Below, one piece after another: positions 1 through 8,705 of a DNA stretch of 64,000 nucleotides. Origin of the DNA: Alphaproteobacteria bacterium (lineage in GTDB: Bacteria > Pseudomonadota > Alphaproteobacteria > Sphingomonadales > Sphingomonadaceae); assembly GCA_030424845.1 (NCBI GenBank), contig JAUHWC010000001.1, positions 806,001 to 870,000 of the forward strand. The letters run 5' to 3'. The notes beneath the pieces are model-generated. The model was not told the origin of the DNA. It made no database searches and saw nothing but the letters and a program-made list of their open reading frames with translations. Numbering within the stretch: position 1 is the stretch's first letter; each line of letters begins with the position of its first letter. The translations under genes were made by a program, and so were the position numbers.

Positions 1-209
1 CCGCGCTGGCAGCCTATACGGCAGGCGGGGCCTATGCCGGTTTTGCCGAAGGGCGCTTCGGCACGCTGGCCGTGGGCGAACGGGCGGATTTCCTGGTTCT
101 GTACGGCGATCCGCTGATTTCCAGCCCGGAGAATATCCGCAGCATCACCCTGCTCGAAACATGGAGCGGCGGGCAGCGCGTATGGTCGGCCGCCGATGCG
201 GAAGACTAG
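1..209 (+). CDS. Amidohydrolase (YtcJ-like), C-terminal end only
   Basis: Only the last 68 residues are present, in the frame that begins at base 3 and ends at a TAG at 207-209; the start lies outside the window. The visible part has the typical C-terminal signature of metal-dependent amidohydrolases, an Ala-Tyr-Thr helix followed by FGTLAVGERADFLVL, where the small beta domain closes back onto the chain. This pattern fits the amidohydrolase 3 (YtcJ-like) group best, but the metal ligands and any signal peptide are not in view, so the substrate cannot be judged. The gene is convergent with tatC, with 3 bases between the two stop codons. Confidence 0.75.
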   Translation, partial: ALAAYTAGGAYAGFAEGRFGTLAVGERADFLVLYGDPLISSPENIRSITLLETWSGGQRVWSAADAED

Positions 210-212
210 CGC

Positions 213-1040
213 CTAGCCTTCGTTCGGGGCTTTGACGGCCTCGGCGCGATTTTCATCCTCGTCGTCTTCCGCCGCATCTTCCTTCGCGCGCTTGCGTTCA
301 CTGAGGTACATCAGGATCAAGGATCCTTCGAACAGCAGCAGCAACGGCGTGGCGAGCAGGATCTGCGAGATCACGTCAGGCGGGGTGATTATCGCCGCCA
401 CGGCGAACACCGCCACGATGATATAGCGGCGTGCAGCAGCCAGCTGCTTGCGGTCCACGATCCCCGCCCGGTTGAGCAGCATCAGCAGCACCGGCAGCAG
501 GAAGCTGATCCCGAAAGCGAGGATGAACTGCATCACCAGGTCAAGGTAATCGCCCATCGCGGGCAAGGCCTCGCTCTGCAGCCCGCCGGCAGACCCCTCG
601 AAACCCAGGAACCACTTGAAGGCCGTGGGCATGACGATGAAATAGGCCAGCGACGCGCCCATGATGAACAGCACCGGGGTTGCCAGCAGGAAGGGTAGGA
701 ACGCCTTCTTCTCCCGCGCATAGAGGCCCGGCGCGATGAACGCCCACAGCTGGTTGGCGATGATCGGGAAACTGAGGAAGAAGGCAGCGAACAATGCCAC
801 TTTCACCTCGACGAAGAAGGCTTCGTAAAGGCGGGTGAAGATCAGCCGTCCCTCGCCTTCGGGGAAAGCCATCGTCAGCGGGCGCACCAGCAGGCCGAAT
901 ATGTCTTCCGCGAAATAGAGGCAGACGCCAAAGGCGATTGCCAGTGCGATGACCGAGCGCACCAGCCGCTTGCGCAGTTCGATCAGGTGATCGAGCAGCG
1001 GGGCCTGGGTATCGTCAAGGTCCTTGAGCTTGAAGGCCAT
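213..1040 (-). CDS. tatC: Twin-arginine translocase subunit TatC
   Basis: TatC, 275 residues, is the polytopic inner-membrane receptor that binds twin-arginine signal peptides, together with TatB. The cytosolic N-terminus carries the conserved DHLIELRKRL block (residues 17-26), whose glutamate contributes to RR recognition. The second family signature, QLWAFIAPGLYAREK, lies at about 97-111, and six hydrophobic segments follow the TatC spacing. The C-terminus is an extended acidic tail (from about 254) rich in Asp and Glu, longer than in E. coli. It follows tatB by 3 bases, so tatA-tatB-tatC form an operon at the end of the leftward argS block. Confidence 0.97.
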   Translation of the reverse strand: MAFKLKDLDDTQAPLLDHLIELRKRLVRSVIALAIAFGVCLYFAEDIFGLLVRPLTMAFPEGEGRLIFTRLYEAFFVEVKVALFAAFFLSFPIIANQLWAFIAPGLYAREKKAFLPFLLATPVLFIMGASLAYFIVMPTAFKWFLGFEGSAGGLQSEALPAMGDYLDLVMQFILAFGISFLLPVLLMLLNRAGIVDRKQLAAARRYIIVAVFAVAAIITPPDVISQILLATPLLLLFEGSLILMYLSERKRAKEDAAEDDEDENRAEAVKAPNEG

Positions 1041-1043
1041 GCG

Positions 1044-1469
1044 TCAGTCCGCCTTCTTCGCATCGTCATCGGAAGCGGAAGCGGCGGGCGAGGACGCAGC
1101 ATCGGTTGCCGCGCTCTGCGCGCTTGCTGCCGGGGCCGCTGCGGGCGAAGCGGATTGCCCCTCGCCCTGCGTGTCGGCCAGCTTCCTGGGTGGCGGATAG
1201 GCTCCCGTCTGTTCCATTTCCGCAGGGCCGCCATTGGGATGCTGGCGCATGATCTTTTCGTTCTGCGCCTTCCACTTCTTCTCCATCTCCTCCATCTCGG
1301 CCTCGCGGATCATGGTATCCAGGCCGGTGCGGAAATGGGCGGACATGCGGCGCATCTTGCCGATCCAGCGCCCCGCGGCACGCAGGGCAGCAGGCATGTC
1401 CTTGGGGCCGATGACGACAATCGCCACGACGATAATCAACAGGATTTCGGGCGCACCGATATCGAACAT
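1044..1469 (-). CDS. tatB: Sec-independent translocase subunit TatB
   Basis: TatB, 141 residues, partners TatC in the Tat receptor complex. The N-terminus is a single membrane helix (about 5-20), followed by the Gly-Pro hinge in IGPKDMP and a long amphipathic helix rich in Arg, Glu and Met (about 27-75). The last 35 residues are low-complexity Ala/Ser sequence ending in an acidic patch, common in alphaproteobacterial TatB and probably disordered. The IGPKDMP hinge and the longer charged helix distinguish it from TatA. It sits 47 bases after tatA and 3 bases before tatC. Confidence 0.95.
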   Translation of the reverse strand: MFDIGAPEILLIIVVAIVVIGPKDMPAALRAAGRWIGKMRRMSAHFRTGLDTMIREAEMEEMEKKWKAQNEKIMRQHPNGGPAEMEQTGAYPPPRKLADTQGEGQSASPAAAPAASAQSAATDAASSPAASASDDDAKKAD

Positions 1470-1516
1470 CTGCGGTTTTCAGGGCCGACCGGCCCCGCCT
1501 GTTTGCGAGCAGCAGC

Positions 1517-1756
1517 TCAGCTGGAAGTGGTCGAGCTGTCTGTCTGTTTCGGTTCGGCGTTATCGCCGCTCTTGCCATTCTCGATCTGGCTGGGAGCGGG
1601 GGTGGATGACGAGGTGACATCCTCCTCGTTCAGGCCCTTCTTGAAGCTTTTGATGCCCTTGCCGAAATCGCCCATCATTTCGGAAATGCGGCCACGGCCG
1701 AACAGCACCAGGATCAGCAGGGCAATTACGAGGAGTTGGGGCCAACCAAGGCTCAT
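1517..1756 (-). CDS. tatA: Sec-independent translocase subunit TatA
   Basis: TatA, 79 residues, is the pore-forming subunit recruited to the TatBC-substrate complex. It has the classic short architecture: an N-terminal membrane helix (about 6-20), the FGRGRI hinge, then an amphipathic helix with the GDFGKGIKSFKKG pattern (about 30-45) and a polar Ser/Thr-rich tail. It is the first of the three tat genes. The 60-base gap from scpB is short, so it may be read from the argS-scp transcript, although a separate promoter is possible. Confidence 0.95.
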   Translation of the reverse strand: MSLGWPQLLVIALLILVLFGRGRISEMMGDFGKGIKSFKKGLNEEDVTSSSTPAPSQIENGKSGDNAEPKQTDSSTTSS

Positions 1757-1816
1757 GACATATCTCTCTACAAGCGTTGAGCAGCCGATATAGGCGCTTC
1801 ACCGGCAAAGGGAAAG

Positions 1817-2557
1817 TCAGGCGTGCGTCGAAGGTTCGTTATCGCCGTCCTCGGCAAGCTCGTCATGCCCTGTTTCAGGCTGGACATCATCGGCCCGGAA
1901 GAACTCGTCCTCGTCCTGTAGCCGCTGCTCTTCGTCTGCCGCCTCGGCAGCTTCTTCTGCCGCCTTTGCCTGAGCCTCGGCTTCCTTCTGCTCCATCAGG
2001 TCGTCAAAGGCATCCTCGACCGGATCAAGCAGGCCGGCGGCCTTCAATTCGTCCAGCCCCGGCAGGTCCTTGCGCGAGTCGAGCCCGAAATGGACGAGGA
2101 ATTCTGGCGTCGTGGCATAGATGACAGGGCGTCCGGGCACTTCGCGCCTGCCTGCTGCGCGCACCCAGCCCGCCTCCATCAACACATCCAGCGTGCCTGA
2201 TGACGTCTGCACGCCGCGGATCGATTCGATCTCCGCCCGGCTTACAGGTTCATGGTAGGCGACAATGGCCAGCACTTCGGTGGCCGCGCGCGACAGGCGG
2301 CGCAAATGCTCCTTCTCCCGGCGCAAGAGGTGGGCGAGGTCCGGCGCGGTCTGAAATTGCCAGCGCCGTCCGCGTTCGACCAGCCTGATCCCGCGATCGG
2401 CGTAATGGGCTTCCAGCTCGCGCAGCGCGTCGCGCACATCTGCCCCTTCGAGGTGGGCGGAAATCTGTTCCGCCGTCATCGCCTCCTCGGCGGCGAACAG
2501 CGTGGCTTCCACCGCGCGCACCAGGTCATCAGGGGTGTTGCTGCCTTCCTCGCTCAT
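1817..2557 (-). CDS. scpB: Segregation and condensation protein ScpB
   Basis: ScpB, 246 residues, forms paired winged-helix domains that bridge the SMC-ScpA complex in chromosome condensation and segregation. Family features are the N-terminal EATLFAAEEAMTAEQI helix and the central VLAIVAYHEPVSRAEIESIRG-type segment (about 92-112) of the second winged helix. After about residue 185 the protein becomes a long Glu/Asp/Ala-rich tail that is not part of the core fold. The start codon overlaps the scpA stop (ATGA), so the two are translationally coupled. Confidence 0.95.
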   Translation of the reverse strand: MSEEGSNTPDDLVRAVEATLFAAEEAMTAEQISAHLEGADVRDALRELEAHYADRGIRLVERGRRWQFQTAPDLAHLLRREKEHLRRLSRAATEVLAIVAYHEPVSRAEIESIRGVQTSSGTLDVLMEAGWVRAAGRREVPGRPVIYATTPEFLVHFGLDSRKDLPGLDELKAAGLLDPVEDAFDDLMEQKEAEAQAKAAEEAAEAADEEQRLQDEDEFFRADDVQPETGHDELAEDGDNEPSTHA

Positions 2558-3366
2558 GCCGTCACCTTCCTCAGATGCAGCGGGCCGTAGGTTTCCTCCT
2601 GCCGCAGCTCCGCCTTGCCCATGCGCGCCAGTTCCAGCGCGGCCACGAAGCTGGAGGCAAGTGCCGAACGCTTCAGGCGCGGATCGGCATTGGCCGGCAG
2701 GAAGCTGCGGATCTCCATCCAGTCCACCGACACGCCGAGCATCGCCGACACCCGGTTGATTGCGGATTCGAGCGTCATCACCGGGCGCTCTGCCACCATG
2801 TGCACGACCGGTTCGGTGCGCAGCTTGACCTGGCCATAGGCGCGCACGAGCTGGAACCAGTCACACTGCCACTGGTTCTTGCGCAGCACCTTCAGCCCCT
2901 CGGGGGCACCACGCACGAACACGTCGCGCCCCACCCTGTCGCGCGCCATCAGGCGGGCACCGGCATCGCGCATGGCTTTCAGCCGTTCGAGCCGCAGTTG
3001 CAGGCGCAGTGCCAGTTCTTCCGGGGAAGGATCCTCCTGCTCTTCCTTGGGCAGCAGCATGGCGGACTTGAGGTAGGCGAGCCATGCCGCCATCACCAGG
3101 TAATCCGCCGCGATCTCCAGCTTCAGCGCCTCCGCCCGCTCGATATAGGCGATGTATTGGTCAACCAGCGCAAGGATGGAAATGGACTTGAGGTCCACCT
3201 TCTGCCGCCGGGCCAGGTCGAGCAGCAGGTCCAGCGGGCCTTCCCATCCATCCAGCTCGAGATAGAGCGCGGCATCGTTGTCAGAAGGCGCGGCAGGGCC
3301 CGACCATTCCTCTTCCTGCTGCGATGCGGCCACTTCGCTGCCGAACATGATGCCGTCCTGCGTCAT
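2554..3366 (-). CDS. scpA: Segregation and condensation protein ScpA
   Basis: ScpA, 270 residues, is the kleisin subunit that links the heads of the SMC dimer. The kleisin N-terminus is clear: LELDGWEGPLDLLLDLARRQ (about 36-55) followed by the VDLKSISILALVDQYI helix. The C-terminal winged helix (about 195-262) ends in a short helix typical of the family. The first 30 residues are variable, and a second Met at position 7 is an alternative start. Its ATG overlaps the nagZ stop (ATGA) and its stop overlaps the scpB start. Confidence 0.95.
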   Translation of the reverse strand: MTQDGIMFGSEVAASQQEEEWSGPAAPSDNDAALYLELDGWEGPLDLLLDLARRQKVDLKSISILALVDQYIAYIERAEALKLEIAADYLVMAAWLAYLKSAMLLPKEEQEDPSPEELALRLQLRLERLKAMRDAGARLMARDRVGRDVFVRGAPEGLKVLRKNQWQCDWFQLVRAYGQVKLRTEPVVHMVAERPVMTLESAINRVSAMLGVSVDWMEIRSFLPANADPRLKRSALASSFVAALELARMGKAELRQEETYGPLHLRKVTA

Positions 3367-4379
3367 GCGGCCTCCACCAGCGCCAGCAGGCTGTCGCGCT
3401 TTGCCAGCAGTTCCTCTCGCGCGGCCGGAAGCCGCTGGGCTTCGGGATAGGCAAGTGCCGCATCGAGCCGCTTGGACACTTCTGCTGGCGTGGCGGGCAG
3501 GCGCGCCGCGATACCCTGCATGTCATCCATCTTCGCCCAGCAATTGAGCACCACGTCACAACCGGCAGCAATGGCCTTTTCCGAACGTTCGGGAATGGTG
3601 CCATCAAGCGCCTGCATGTCGATGTCATCGGTCAGCAGCAGGCCGGTAAAGCCGATTTCGCCGCGGATGATCTCGCTGATGATGCGCTTGGACTGGGTAG
3701 CGGGATTTTCAGCATCCCACGCCTTGTAGAGGACGTGCGCCGTCATCCCCATGGGCGCGTGCCAATGCATGCGGAAGGGGGCGAGATCGTGCTGCAATTC
3801 CTCCGCACTGGCAGTGACCACGGGCAGTTCCTTGTGGCTGTCGGCACAAGCGCGGCCATGGCCCGGAATATGCTTGATGCAACCGGTCACGCCCGCCCGC
3901 GCCAGCCCTTCCAGCACTGCGCGGCCAAGCGCGGAAACGCCCTTCGGCTCATTGCCAAGGGCGCGATCGCCGATCACGTCGTGGGCACCTTCGGCCCGCA
4001 CATCGAGCAGCGGGGCATAGTCCACCGAGATGCCGACTTCGGCCAGGTCCATGCCCAGCAGCTGCGCATTGGCGCGCGCCGCCTCGATTGCGCTGGCAGG
4101 GGCGCGGTTCCACAGTTCGGCGAAGGCCCAGCCGGGAGGATAGGCATCCCATTGCGGCGGCTTCATCCGGGCGACGCGGCCGCCTTCCTGGTCTATCGAC
4201 ACGAGCAGCCGCTCGCGCCCGTGGATCGCGCGCAAATCGTCTGTCAGCCGCAACAACTGCTCGCGGTTTTCGACATTGCGGCCGAACAGGATGTAGCCTG
4301 CCGGATCGGCCTCCTTGAAGAAGGCGCGCTCGGCATCGGTCAGGGCAAGTCCGGACAGTCCGAAAATGGCAGGCGTCAT
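3363..4379 (-). CDS. nagZ: Beta-N-acetylhexosaminidase NagZ
   Basis: NagZ, 338 residues, is a cytoplasmic GH3 glycosidase that removes N-acetylglucosamine from anhydromuropeptides during cell-wall recycling. Visible signatures are IDQEGGRVAR (about 62-71) and the catalytic loop KHIPGHG followed by DSH (169-182), whose histidine acts as the unusual GH3 acid/base; the nucleophile Asp is in the LLTDDIDM segment. I place the start at the ATG at 4379 because the protein then begins like its relatives (MTPAIFGLSG) and has normal length. An in-frame GTG at 4427 would add 16 residues without family support. The stop overlaps the scpA start. Confidence 0.93.
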   Translation of the reverse strand: MTPAIFGLSGLALTDAERAFFKEADPAGYILFGRNVENREQLLRLTDDLRAIHGRERLLVSIDQEGGRVARMKPPQWDAYPPGWAFAELWNRAPASAIEAARANAQLLGMDLAEVGISVDYAPLLDVRAEGAHDVIGDRALGNEPKGVSALGRAVLEGLARAGVTGCIKHIPGHGRACADSHKELPVVTASAEELQHDLAPFRMHWHAPMGMTAHVLYKAWDAENPATQSKRIISEIIRGEIGFTGLLLTDDIDMQALDGTIPERSEKAIAAGCDVVLNCWAKMDDMQGIAARLPATPAEVSKRLDAALAYPEAQRLPAAREELLAKRDSLLALVEAA

Positions 4380-4497
4380 GGGCAACAGACTCGCAGGAAA
4401 GCCCGCGTCCAGCAAGCGGGAAACCACTAGATGATGTGGACAGAACCCCTAAAATATCCCCGAAACCCACAAGAGAAGGGGTTTGACCCCGAACTCG

Positions 4498-5166
4498 TCA
4501 GGGTTTGACCTGGCAATCGCCGCCTCCGCTGCGAATGGAACGACACAGGGATTCGGCAGATGTCATGTCCGCTGCCACGGCCTGCAGGCGGAAGATCGTT
4601 CCGCTGTCCGCGGTACCTTCGACGATGCGATAGTCAAAGGATTGCAGCGCCGGGAAGCGTCCGCGCAAGGTGACCCAGGCGCTTTGCGCACTGGCACGCG
4701 TCTGGAACGCGCCCACCTGCACGCCGACACCGCGTGTCGATGCCCCCGCACCCGGAGCGGCATCGGCCTGGTCGATATCGATCGAAGGTGCGGGCGTATC
4801 ATCGGCAAGCCGCCCTTCGCGTACTTGCCCCTGGCCCACTTCAAAACTCACGTCGCCGGTACCCGCCACTTCGCTGCCGCCGGGATCATCGGGCCGCGTC
4901 TTGTAGGGCTCGTCAGGCGCCTCGATCGTGCTGCCATCGGCCACGACATCGCTGGTGACGGCGCGATCGCTGAGGAAGTAATTGACCGCAAACAGGATCG
5001 CGGCCAGCGCCGCCACGGCAAGAAGGGCGAAGATCACGATACGGTAATCGCTGCCTTCTTCCTCGTAATCGTCATCCGATTCGAGCCATGGCAAGGCATC
5101 GTCTTCGCGAGCCAGGTTCAGCTGCGCGCCGTTGTCATAATCCTCATCGTCACCCGGCAACGTCAT
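4498..5166 (-). CDS. SPOR domain membrane protein
   Basis: A 222-residue protein with an acidic cytoplasmic N-terminus (1-40), one membrane segment (about 43-66), a periplasmic Pro/Asp/Ala linker, and a C-terminal SPOR domain from about 147 to 222. The domain opens with GVGVQVGAFQTRASAQSAW and ends with two cysteines (SLCRSIRSGGGDC) that may pair. SPOR domains bind denuded glycan strands at the division septum, so a role at the divisome is likely; no specific gene name is justified. It lies 18 bases after argS and upstream of nagZ, an order common in sphingomonads. Confidence 0.9.
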   Translation of the reverse strand: MTLPGDDEDYDNGAQLNLAREDDALPWLESDDDYEEEGSDYRIVIFALLAVAALAAILFAVNYFLSDRAVTSDVVADGSTIEAPDEPYKTRPDDPGGSEVAGTGDVSFEVGQGQVREGRLADDTPAPSIDIDQADAAPGAGASTRGVGVQVGAFQTRASAQSAWVTLRGRFPALQSFDYRIVEGTADSGTIFRLQAVAADMTSAESLCRSIRSGGGDCQVKP

Positions 5167-5184
5167 CGACCCAAAGCCCCCAGC

Positions 5185-6930
5185 CTAAAGCTCTTCCACG
5201 GCCTCCACGCCCAGCAGGGCAAGACCGTTCTTCAGAACCTGCCCGATTTGCTGGACAAGGAAAAGCCTTGCTGACGACAGATCGGGCTGCTGTGCCACGA
5301 TGATCCGCTTCGCCGGATCGTCATTCCCGAGGTTGTAGTAGGAATGGAAGGCGCTCGCGAGGTCATAGAGGAAGAAGGCAATGCGATGGGGTTCGCGCGC
5401 CCTTGCGGCGGCCTCCACCTCACGCGGGAACTGTGCGGCCTGCTTGATCAGGGCCAGTTCGTCATCGCCCATTAAATCCATGTTGTCAGCCGTGGGCACA
5501 ATGCCTTCTGCGGCCGCCTTGCGCATGGTGGAACAGATGCGCGCATGGGCATATTGCACATAGAAAACAGGGTTTTCCTTGGAGGTTTCGACCACCTTGG
5601 CGAAGTCGAAATCCATCTGCGCATCGGGCTTGCGGGTAAGCATGGAGAAGCGCACCACGTCCTTGCCCACTTCCTCCACCATGTCGGCAATGGTCACGAA
5701 GTTGCCCGAACGCTTGGACATCTTGGCCGGTTCGCCGTTGCGCAGCAGCTGCACCATCTGCACCAGCTTCACGTCGAACGGGATCGGCTTGCCCTGCCCT
5801 TCGGACAGCGCGGCAACGGCTGCCTTGATCCGCTTCACGGTGCCGGCATGGTCCGCGCCCCAGATGTCGATCAGCTCGTCGGCCCCTTCCGCCTTCTGCA
5901 TGTGGTAGGCGAGGTCAGCGCCGAAATAGGTCCACTTGCCGTCCGACTTCCTGATCGGGCGATCCTGATCATCACCGAACTTCGTCGAACGGAACAGCGG
6001 CAGTTCCACCGGTTCCCAGTCATCCAGCACCTTGCCCTTGGGCTGCTCGAGGATGCCGTCATAGACAAGGTCATGCGCACGCAGCCATTTCTCGGCTTCC
6101 TCGGGCTTTCCGGCGGCCTGCAATTCGGCTTCGGAAGCGAACACGTCATGCTTGATGCCCAGCATGGCAAGGTCGGCGCGGATCTGGTCCATCATGGCGG
6201 CCACGGCTTCGGACTTGAACAGCGCGAGCCATTCAGCCTCGTCCTTGCCGACAAACTGATCGCCGAACTTGTCAGCCAGCAGCTTGCCCACCGGCACAAG
6301 GTAATCGCCGGGATACATGCCAGCGGGAATCTCGCCGATATCCTCGCCCAGCGCCTCGCGGTAACGCAGGTGGGCGGAGCGGGCGAGCGTATCGACCTGG
6401 CTGCCGGCATCGTTGACGTAATATTCGCGCACCACGTCATGCCCGGCATATTCGAGCAGGCTGGCCAAGGCATCACCGACCACCGCACCGCGGCAATGGC
6501 CCATGTGCATCGGGCCAGTCGGATTGGCGGAAACATATTCCACGTTCACCCGCTTGCCCGCGCCCATGGCCGACTTGCCGTAATCGGCGCCCTGACCGGC
6601 GATCTGGTCAAGCTCGATCTCCCACACGGCACGGTCGAGCCGCAGGTTGATAAAGCCAGGACCGGCGATCTCGGCGCTGGTGACGAAGGGATCAGCAGAC
6701 AGCTTCTCGACGATCAGTTCCGCCAGCGCACGCGGATTGGTCTTGGCCTGCTTGGCCAGCACCATGGCAGCGTTGGTTGCAAGGTCGCCATGCGAGGCAT
6801 CCCGCGGCGGCTCCACGCTGACATTGTTGCGCGGGCAACCGGCAGGCAGCACGCCTTCCGCTTCCAGCGCAGCCAGAACGGCATCGATCTTCGCCGAAAA
6901 GCCGGCGTACAGGGTGTTGTTCTCGGACAT
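5185..6930 (-). CDS. argS: Arginyl-tRNA synthetase
   Basis: ArgS, 581 residues, a class I synthetase that charges tRNA-Arg in the cytoplasm. The order is the Add-1 domain (about 1-110), the Rossmann catalytic domain with ANPTGPMHMGH (HIGH motif 142-145) and KMSKR (403-407), and the helical DALR anticodon-binding domain at the C-terminus. Length is normal for the family. It is the first gene of the leftward block argS-SPOR-nagZ-scpAB-tatABC. No strong ribosome binding site is seen before the ATG. Confidence 0.97.
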   Translation of the reverse strand: MSENNTLYAGFSAKIDAVLAALEAEGVLPAGCPRNNVSVEPPRDASHGDLATNAAMVLAKQAKTNPRALAELIVEKLSADPFVTSAEIAGPGFINLRLDRAVWEIELDQIAGQGADYGKSAMGAGKRVNVEYVSANPTGPMHMGHCRGAVVGDALASLLEYAGHDVVREYYVNDAGSQVDTLARSAHLRYREALGEDIGEIPAGMYPGDYLVPVGKLLADKFGDQFVGKDEAEWLALFKSEAVAAMMDQIRADLAMLGIKHDVFASEAELQAAGKPEEAEKWLRAHDLVYDGILEQPKGKVLDDWEPVELPLFRSTKFGDDQDRPIRKSDGKWTYFGADLAYHMQKAEGADELIDIWGADHAGTVKRIKAAVAALSEGQGKPIPFDVKLVQMVQLLRNGEPAKMSKRSGNFVTIADMVEEVGKDVVRFSMLTRKPDAQMDFDFAKVVETSKENPVFYVQYAHARICSTMRKAAAEGIVPTADNMDLMGDDELALIKQAAQFPREVEAAARAREPHRIAFFLYDLASAFHSYYNLGNDDPAKRIIVAQQPDLSSARLFLVQQIGQVLKNGLALLGVEAVEEL

Positions 6931-6957
6931 GACGGGGCCGTTAGCCTGTTTGCACCC

Positions 6958-6984
6958 GGCGGGAAAGACGCAAGCCTTCCCGCC
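6958..6984 (-). terminator. Hairpin after the lipoprotein gene
   Basis: GGCGGGAA (6958-6965) pairs perfectly with TTCCCGCC (6977-6984) across an 11-base loop, in the gap between the lipoprotein stop and the argS start. There is no clear U-run in either direction, so this is a weak terminator candidate. Confidence 0.4.
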
Positions 6985-6996
6985 GCGCGACTAGCC

Positions 6997-7647
6997 TTAT
7001 CGGGTGGCGTTGTAGGCCAGCTGGTCCTCGGTCAGCTGGAAACCGACCAGCAGCTCGAACGAGGCGCGCGCCAGCGCGGCACGCACTTCGGGGCGGGTCA
7101 GCGGATCGATCGCCGCATCCTCGTCACCCGCACGCCTGTTGCGGGTGATCAAGGCGCGGATATCCGCAGGCAGGGTTGCTTCTGCCCGGTCGACCACGGC
7201 ACCGGCCGTGCCGGTTGCCGATGCGCGCTCCTGCCCATCGGCAAAGCTGAGCGTGACGGAACCGAGGCGCTTGGCCACCACGGCGTTGCCGCCGCGCAGG
7301 ACGGTGCTGAAATAGGGCAGCTCGACCGTGCGCGCGCCGTTGGTGTCACGGCGCATCGCCCGCACTTCGAAAGTGGCGGTGGAATAGACCTCGTTGCCGG
7401 AATCATCGCAGGCTGAACGCACGTTGGTGATCACCGCCGTCACGTCGATTGCATCGGCCGTGGTGGCATCGGCGGGCGAGAAAAGAGTGATGTCGCCAGT
7501 GTGGTCGGGAATGCCCACGGCCGGGCAGACCGAACGCAGCGCAGTGATGCCCACGCCCTGCTCCACCACGATGTCGCCCTCGGACTTGCAGGCAGCAAGA
7601 CCCGCTGCGGTACATGCTGCGACAATAATTGCGTTACGAAGCTTCAT
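6997..7647 (-). CDS. Putative lipoprotein of unknown function
   Basis: A 216-residue protein with a bacterial lipoprotein signal: MKLRN, a hydrophobic core, and a lipobox GLAAC with the lipidated Cys at 20. The mature part (24-216) is mixed beta-rich sequence with two further cysteines near 40 and 80 and an Arg-rich C-terminal helix region; I recognise no domain. The start at 7647 is favoured over a longer reading because AAGGA lies 7 bases upstream and the signal peptide then sits at the N-terminus. It is divergent from ispH. Probably a periplasm-facing outer- or inner-membrane lipoprotein. Confidence 0.8.
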   Translation of the reverse strand: MKLRNAIIVAACTAAGLAACKSEGDIVVEQGVGITALRSVCPAVGIPDHTGDITLFSPADATTADAIDVTAVITNVRSACDDSGNEVYSTATFEVRAMRRDTNGARTVELPYFSTVLRGGNAVVAKRLGSVTLSFADGQERASATGTAGAVVDRAEATLPADIRALITRNRRAGDEDAAIDPLTRPEVRAALARASFELLVGFQLTEDQLAYNATR

Positions 7648-7724
7648 TCCCGGTCCTTGAATCCTTATCTTGAAAGGTGCCCTACCCCTTTCGCTTGTTG
7701 GCCACAACAGCTACGAGGCCCGAT

Positions 7725-8699
7725 ATGAACGCCCCCTTTCCCGAGACCGCAAGCGATGCCGACAAGGCACCGCTGACCGTATTGATCGCCGCACCGCGCG
7801 GATTCTGCGCCGGCGTGGACCGTGCCATCGAAATCGTCGAACGTGCGCTGGAGCGTTATGGCGCCCCGGTCTACGTCCGGCACGAGATCGTCCACAACCG
7901 CTATGTGGTGGACGGATTGCGCGCCAAGGGGGCGGTTTTCGTGGAAGAACTGGACGAGGTTCCCGAGGGTGTTCCGGTGGTGTTTTCCGCGCATGGCGTG
8001 CCCAAGTCCGTGCCCGCAGAGGCCGAACGCCGCCAGATGATCTATGTCGATGCCACCTGCCCGCTGGTATCCAAGGTGCACCGCCAGGCAGAACGCCAGA
8101 TCGAGGCGGGGCGGCACATCCTGTTCATCGGCCACAGGGGCCATCCCGAAGTGATCGGCACATTCGGCCAGGTCGATGAAGGCGACATGACGCTGGTGGA
8201 AACGGTGGAGGATGTGGCGACGCTGAGCGTGCCCGAGGGCAAGGAACTCGCCTACCTTACCCAGACGACGCTTTCGGTGGATGACACGGAAGAGATCATC
8301 AATGCCCTGACCGACCGCTTCCCGCATATCGTGGCCCCCAAGGCCGAGGATATCTGCTATGCCACGTCCAACCGCCAGGCGGCCGTCAAGGAAATCGCGC
8401 CCGAAGCGGACCTGACGCTGGTGATCGGCGCGCCCAATTCGTCCAACTCGCTGCGACTGGTGGAGGTATCGGAGCGGCTCGGCACGCCCGCACGGCTGAT
8501 CCAGCGCGGCAACGAGATCGATGAAAGCTGGCTGGAAGGGGTCACCACCATCGGCCTAACGGCGGGCGCTTCGGCTCCGGAAACGCTGGTGCGCGAAGTG
8601 ATCGCCAAGCTTGGTGAATTCCGCACGGTGACCGAGCGGACGCTGGTGACGGCAGAGGAAAAGATGGTCTTCAAACTCCCCCGCCAGCTTACCGAATAG
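7725..8699 (+). CDS. ispH: 4-hydroxy-3-methylbut-2-enyl diphosphate reductase IspH
   Basis: IspH, 324 residues, carries out the last step of the MEP isoprenoid pathway, reducing HMBPP to IPP and DMAPP with a [4Fe-4S] cluster. The three cluster cysteines are in place: [11 protein letters not shown] (Cys28), [12 protein letters not shown] (Cys112) and [10 protein letters not shown] (Cys211). The start MNAPF at 7725 has an ACGAGG-like site upstream and gives family length; an earlier in-frame GTG at 7677 would add 16 unsupported residues. It heads a tight rightward operon, with thrB 6 bases downstream. Confidence 0.97.
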   Translation: MNAPFPETASDADKAPLTVLIAAPRGFCAGVDRAIEIVERALERYGAPVYVRHEIVHNRYVVDGLRAKGAVFVEELDEVPEGVPVVFSAHGVPKSVPAEAERRQMIYVDATCPLVSKVHRQAERQIEAGRHILFIGHRGHPEVIGTFGQVDEGDMTLVETVEDVATLSVPEGKELAYLTQTTLSVDDTEEIINALTDRFPHIVAPKAEDICYATSNRQAAVKEIAPEADLTLVIGAPNSSNSLRLVEVSERLGTPARLIQRGNEIDESWLEGVTTIGLTAGASAPETLVREVIAKLGEFRTVTERTLVTAEEKMVFKLPRQLTE

Positions 8700-8705
8700 G
8701 CCCGC

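Noticed and set aside
5545-7416. Long open frame opposite argS (623 codons)
   Set aside because: It is antisense to argS and the lipoprotein gene, has His- and Gly-rich shadow composition, and no ribosome site or domain.
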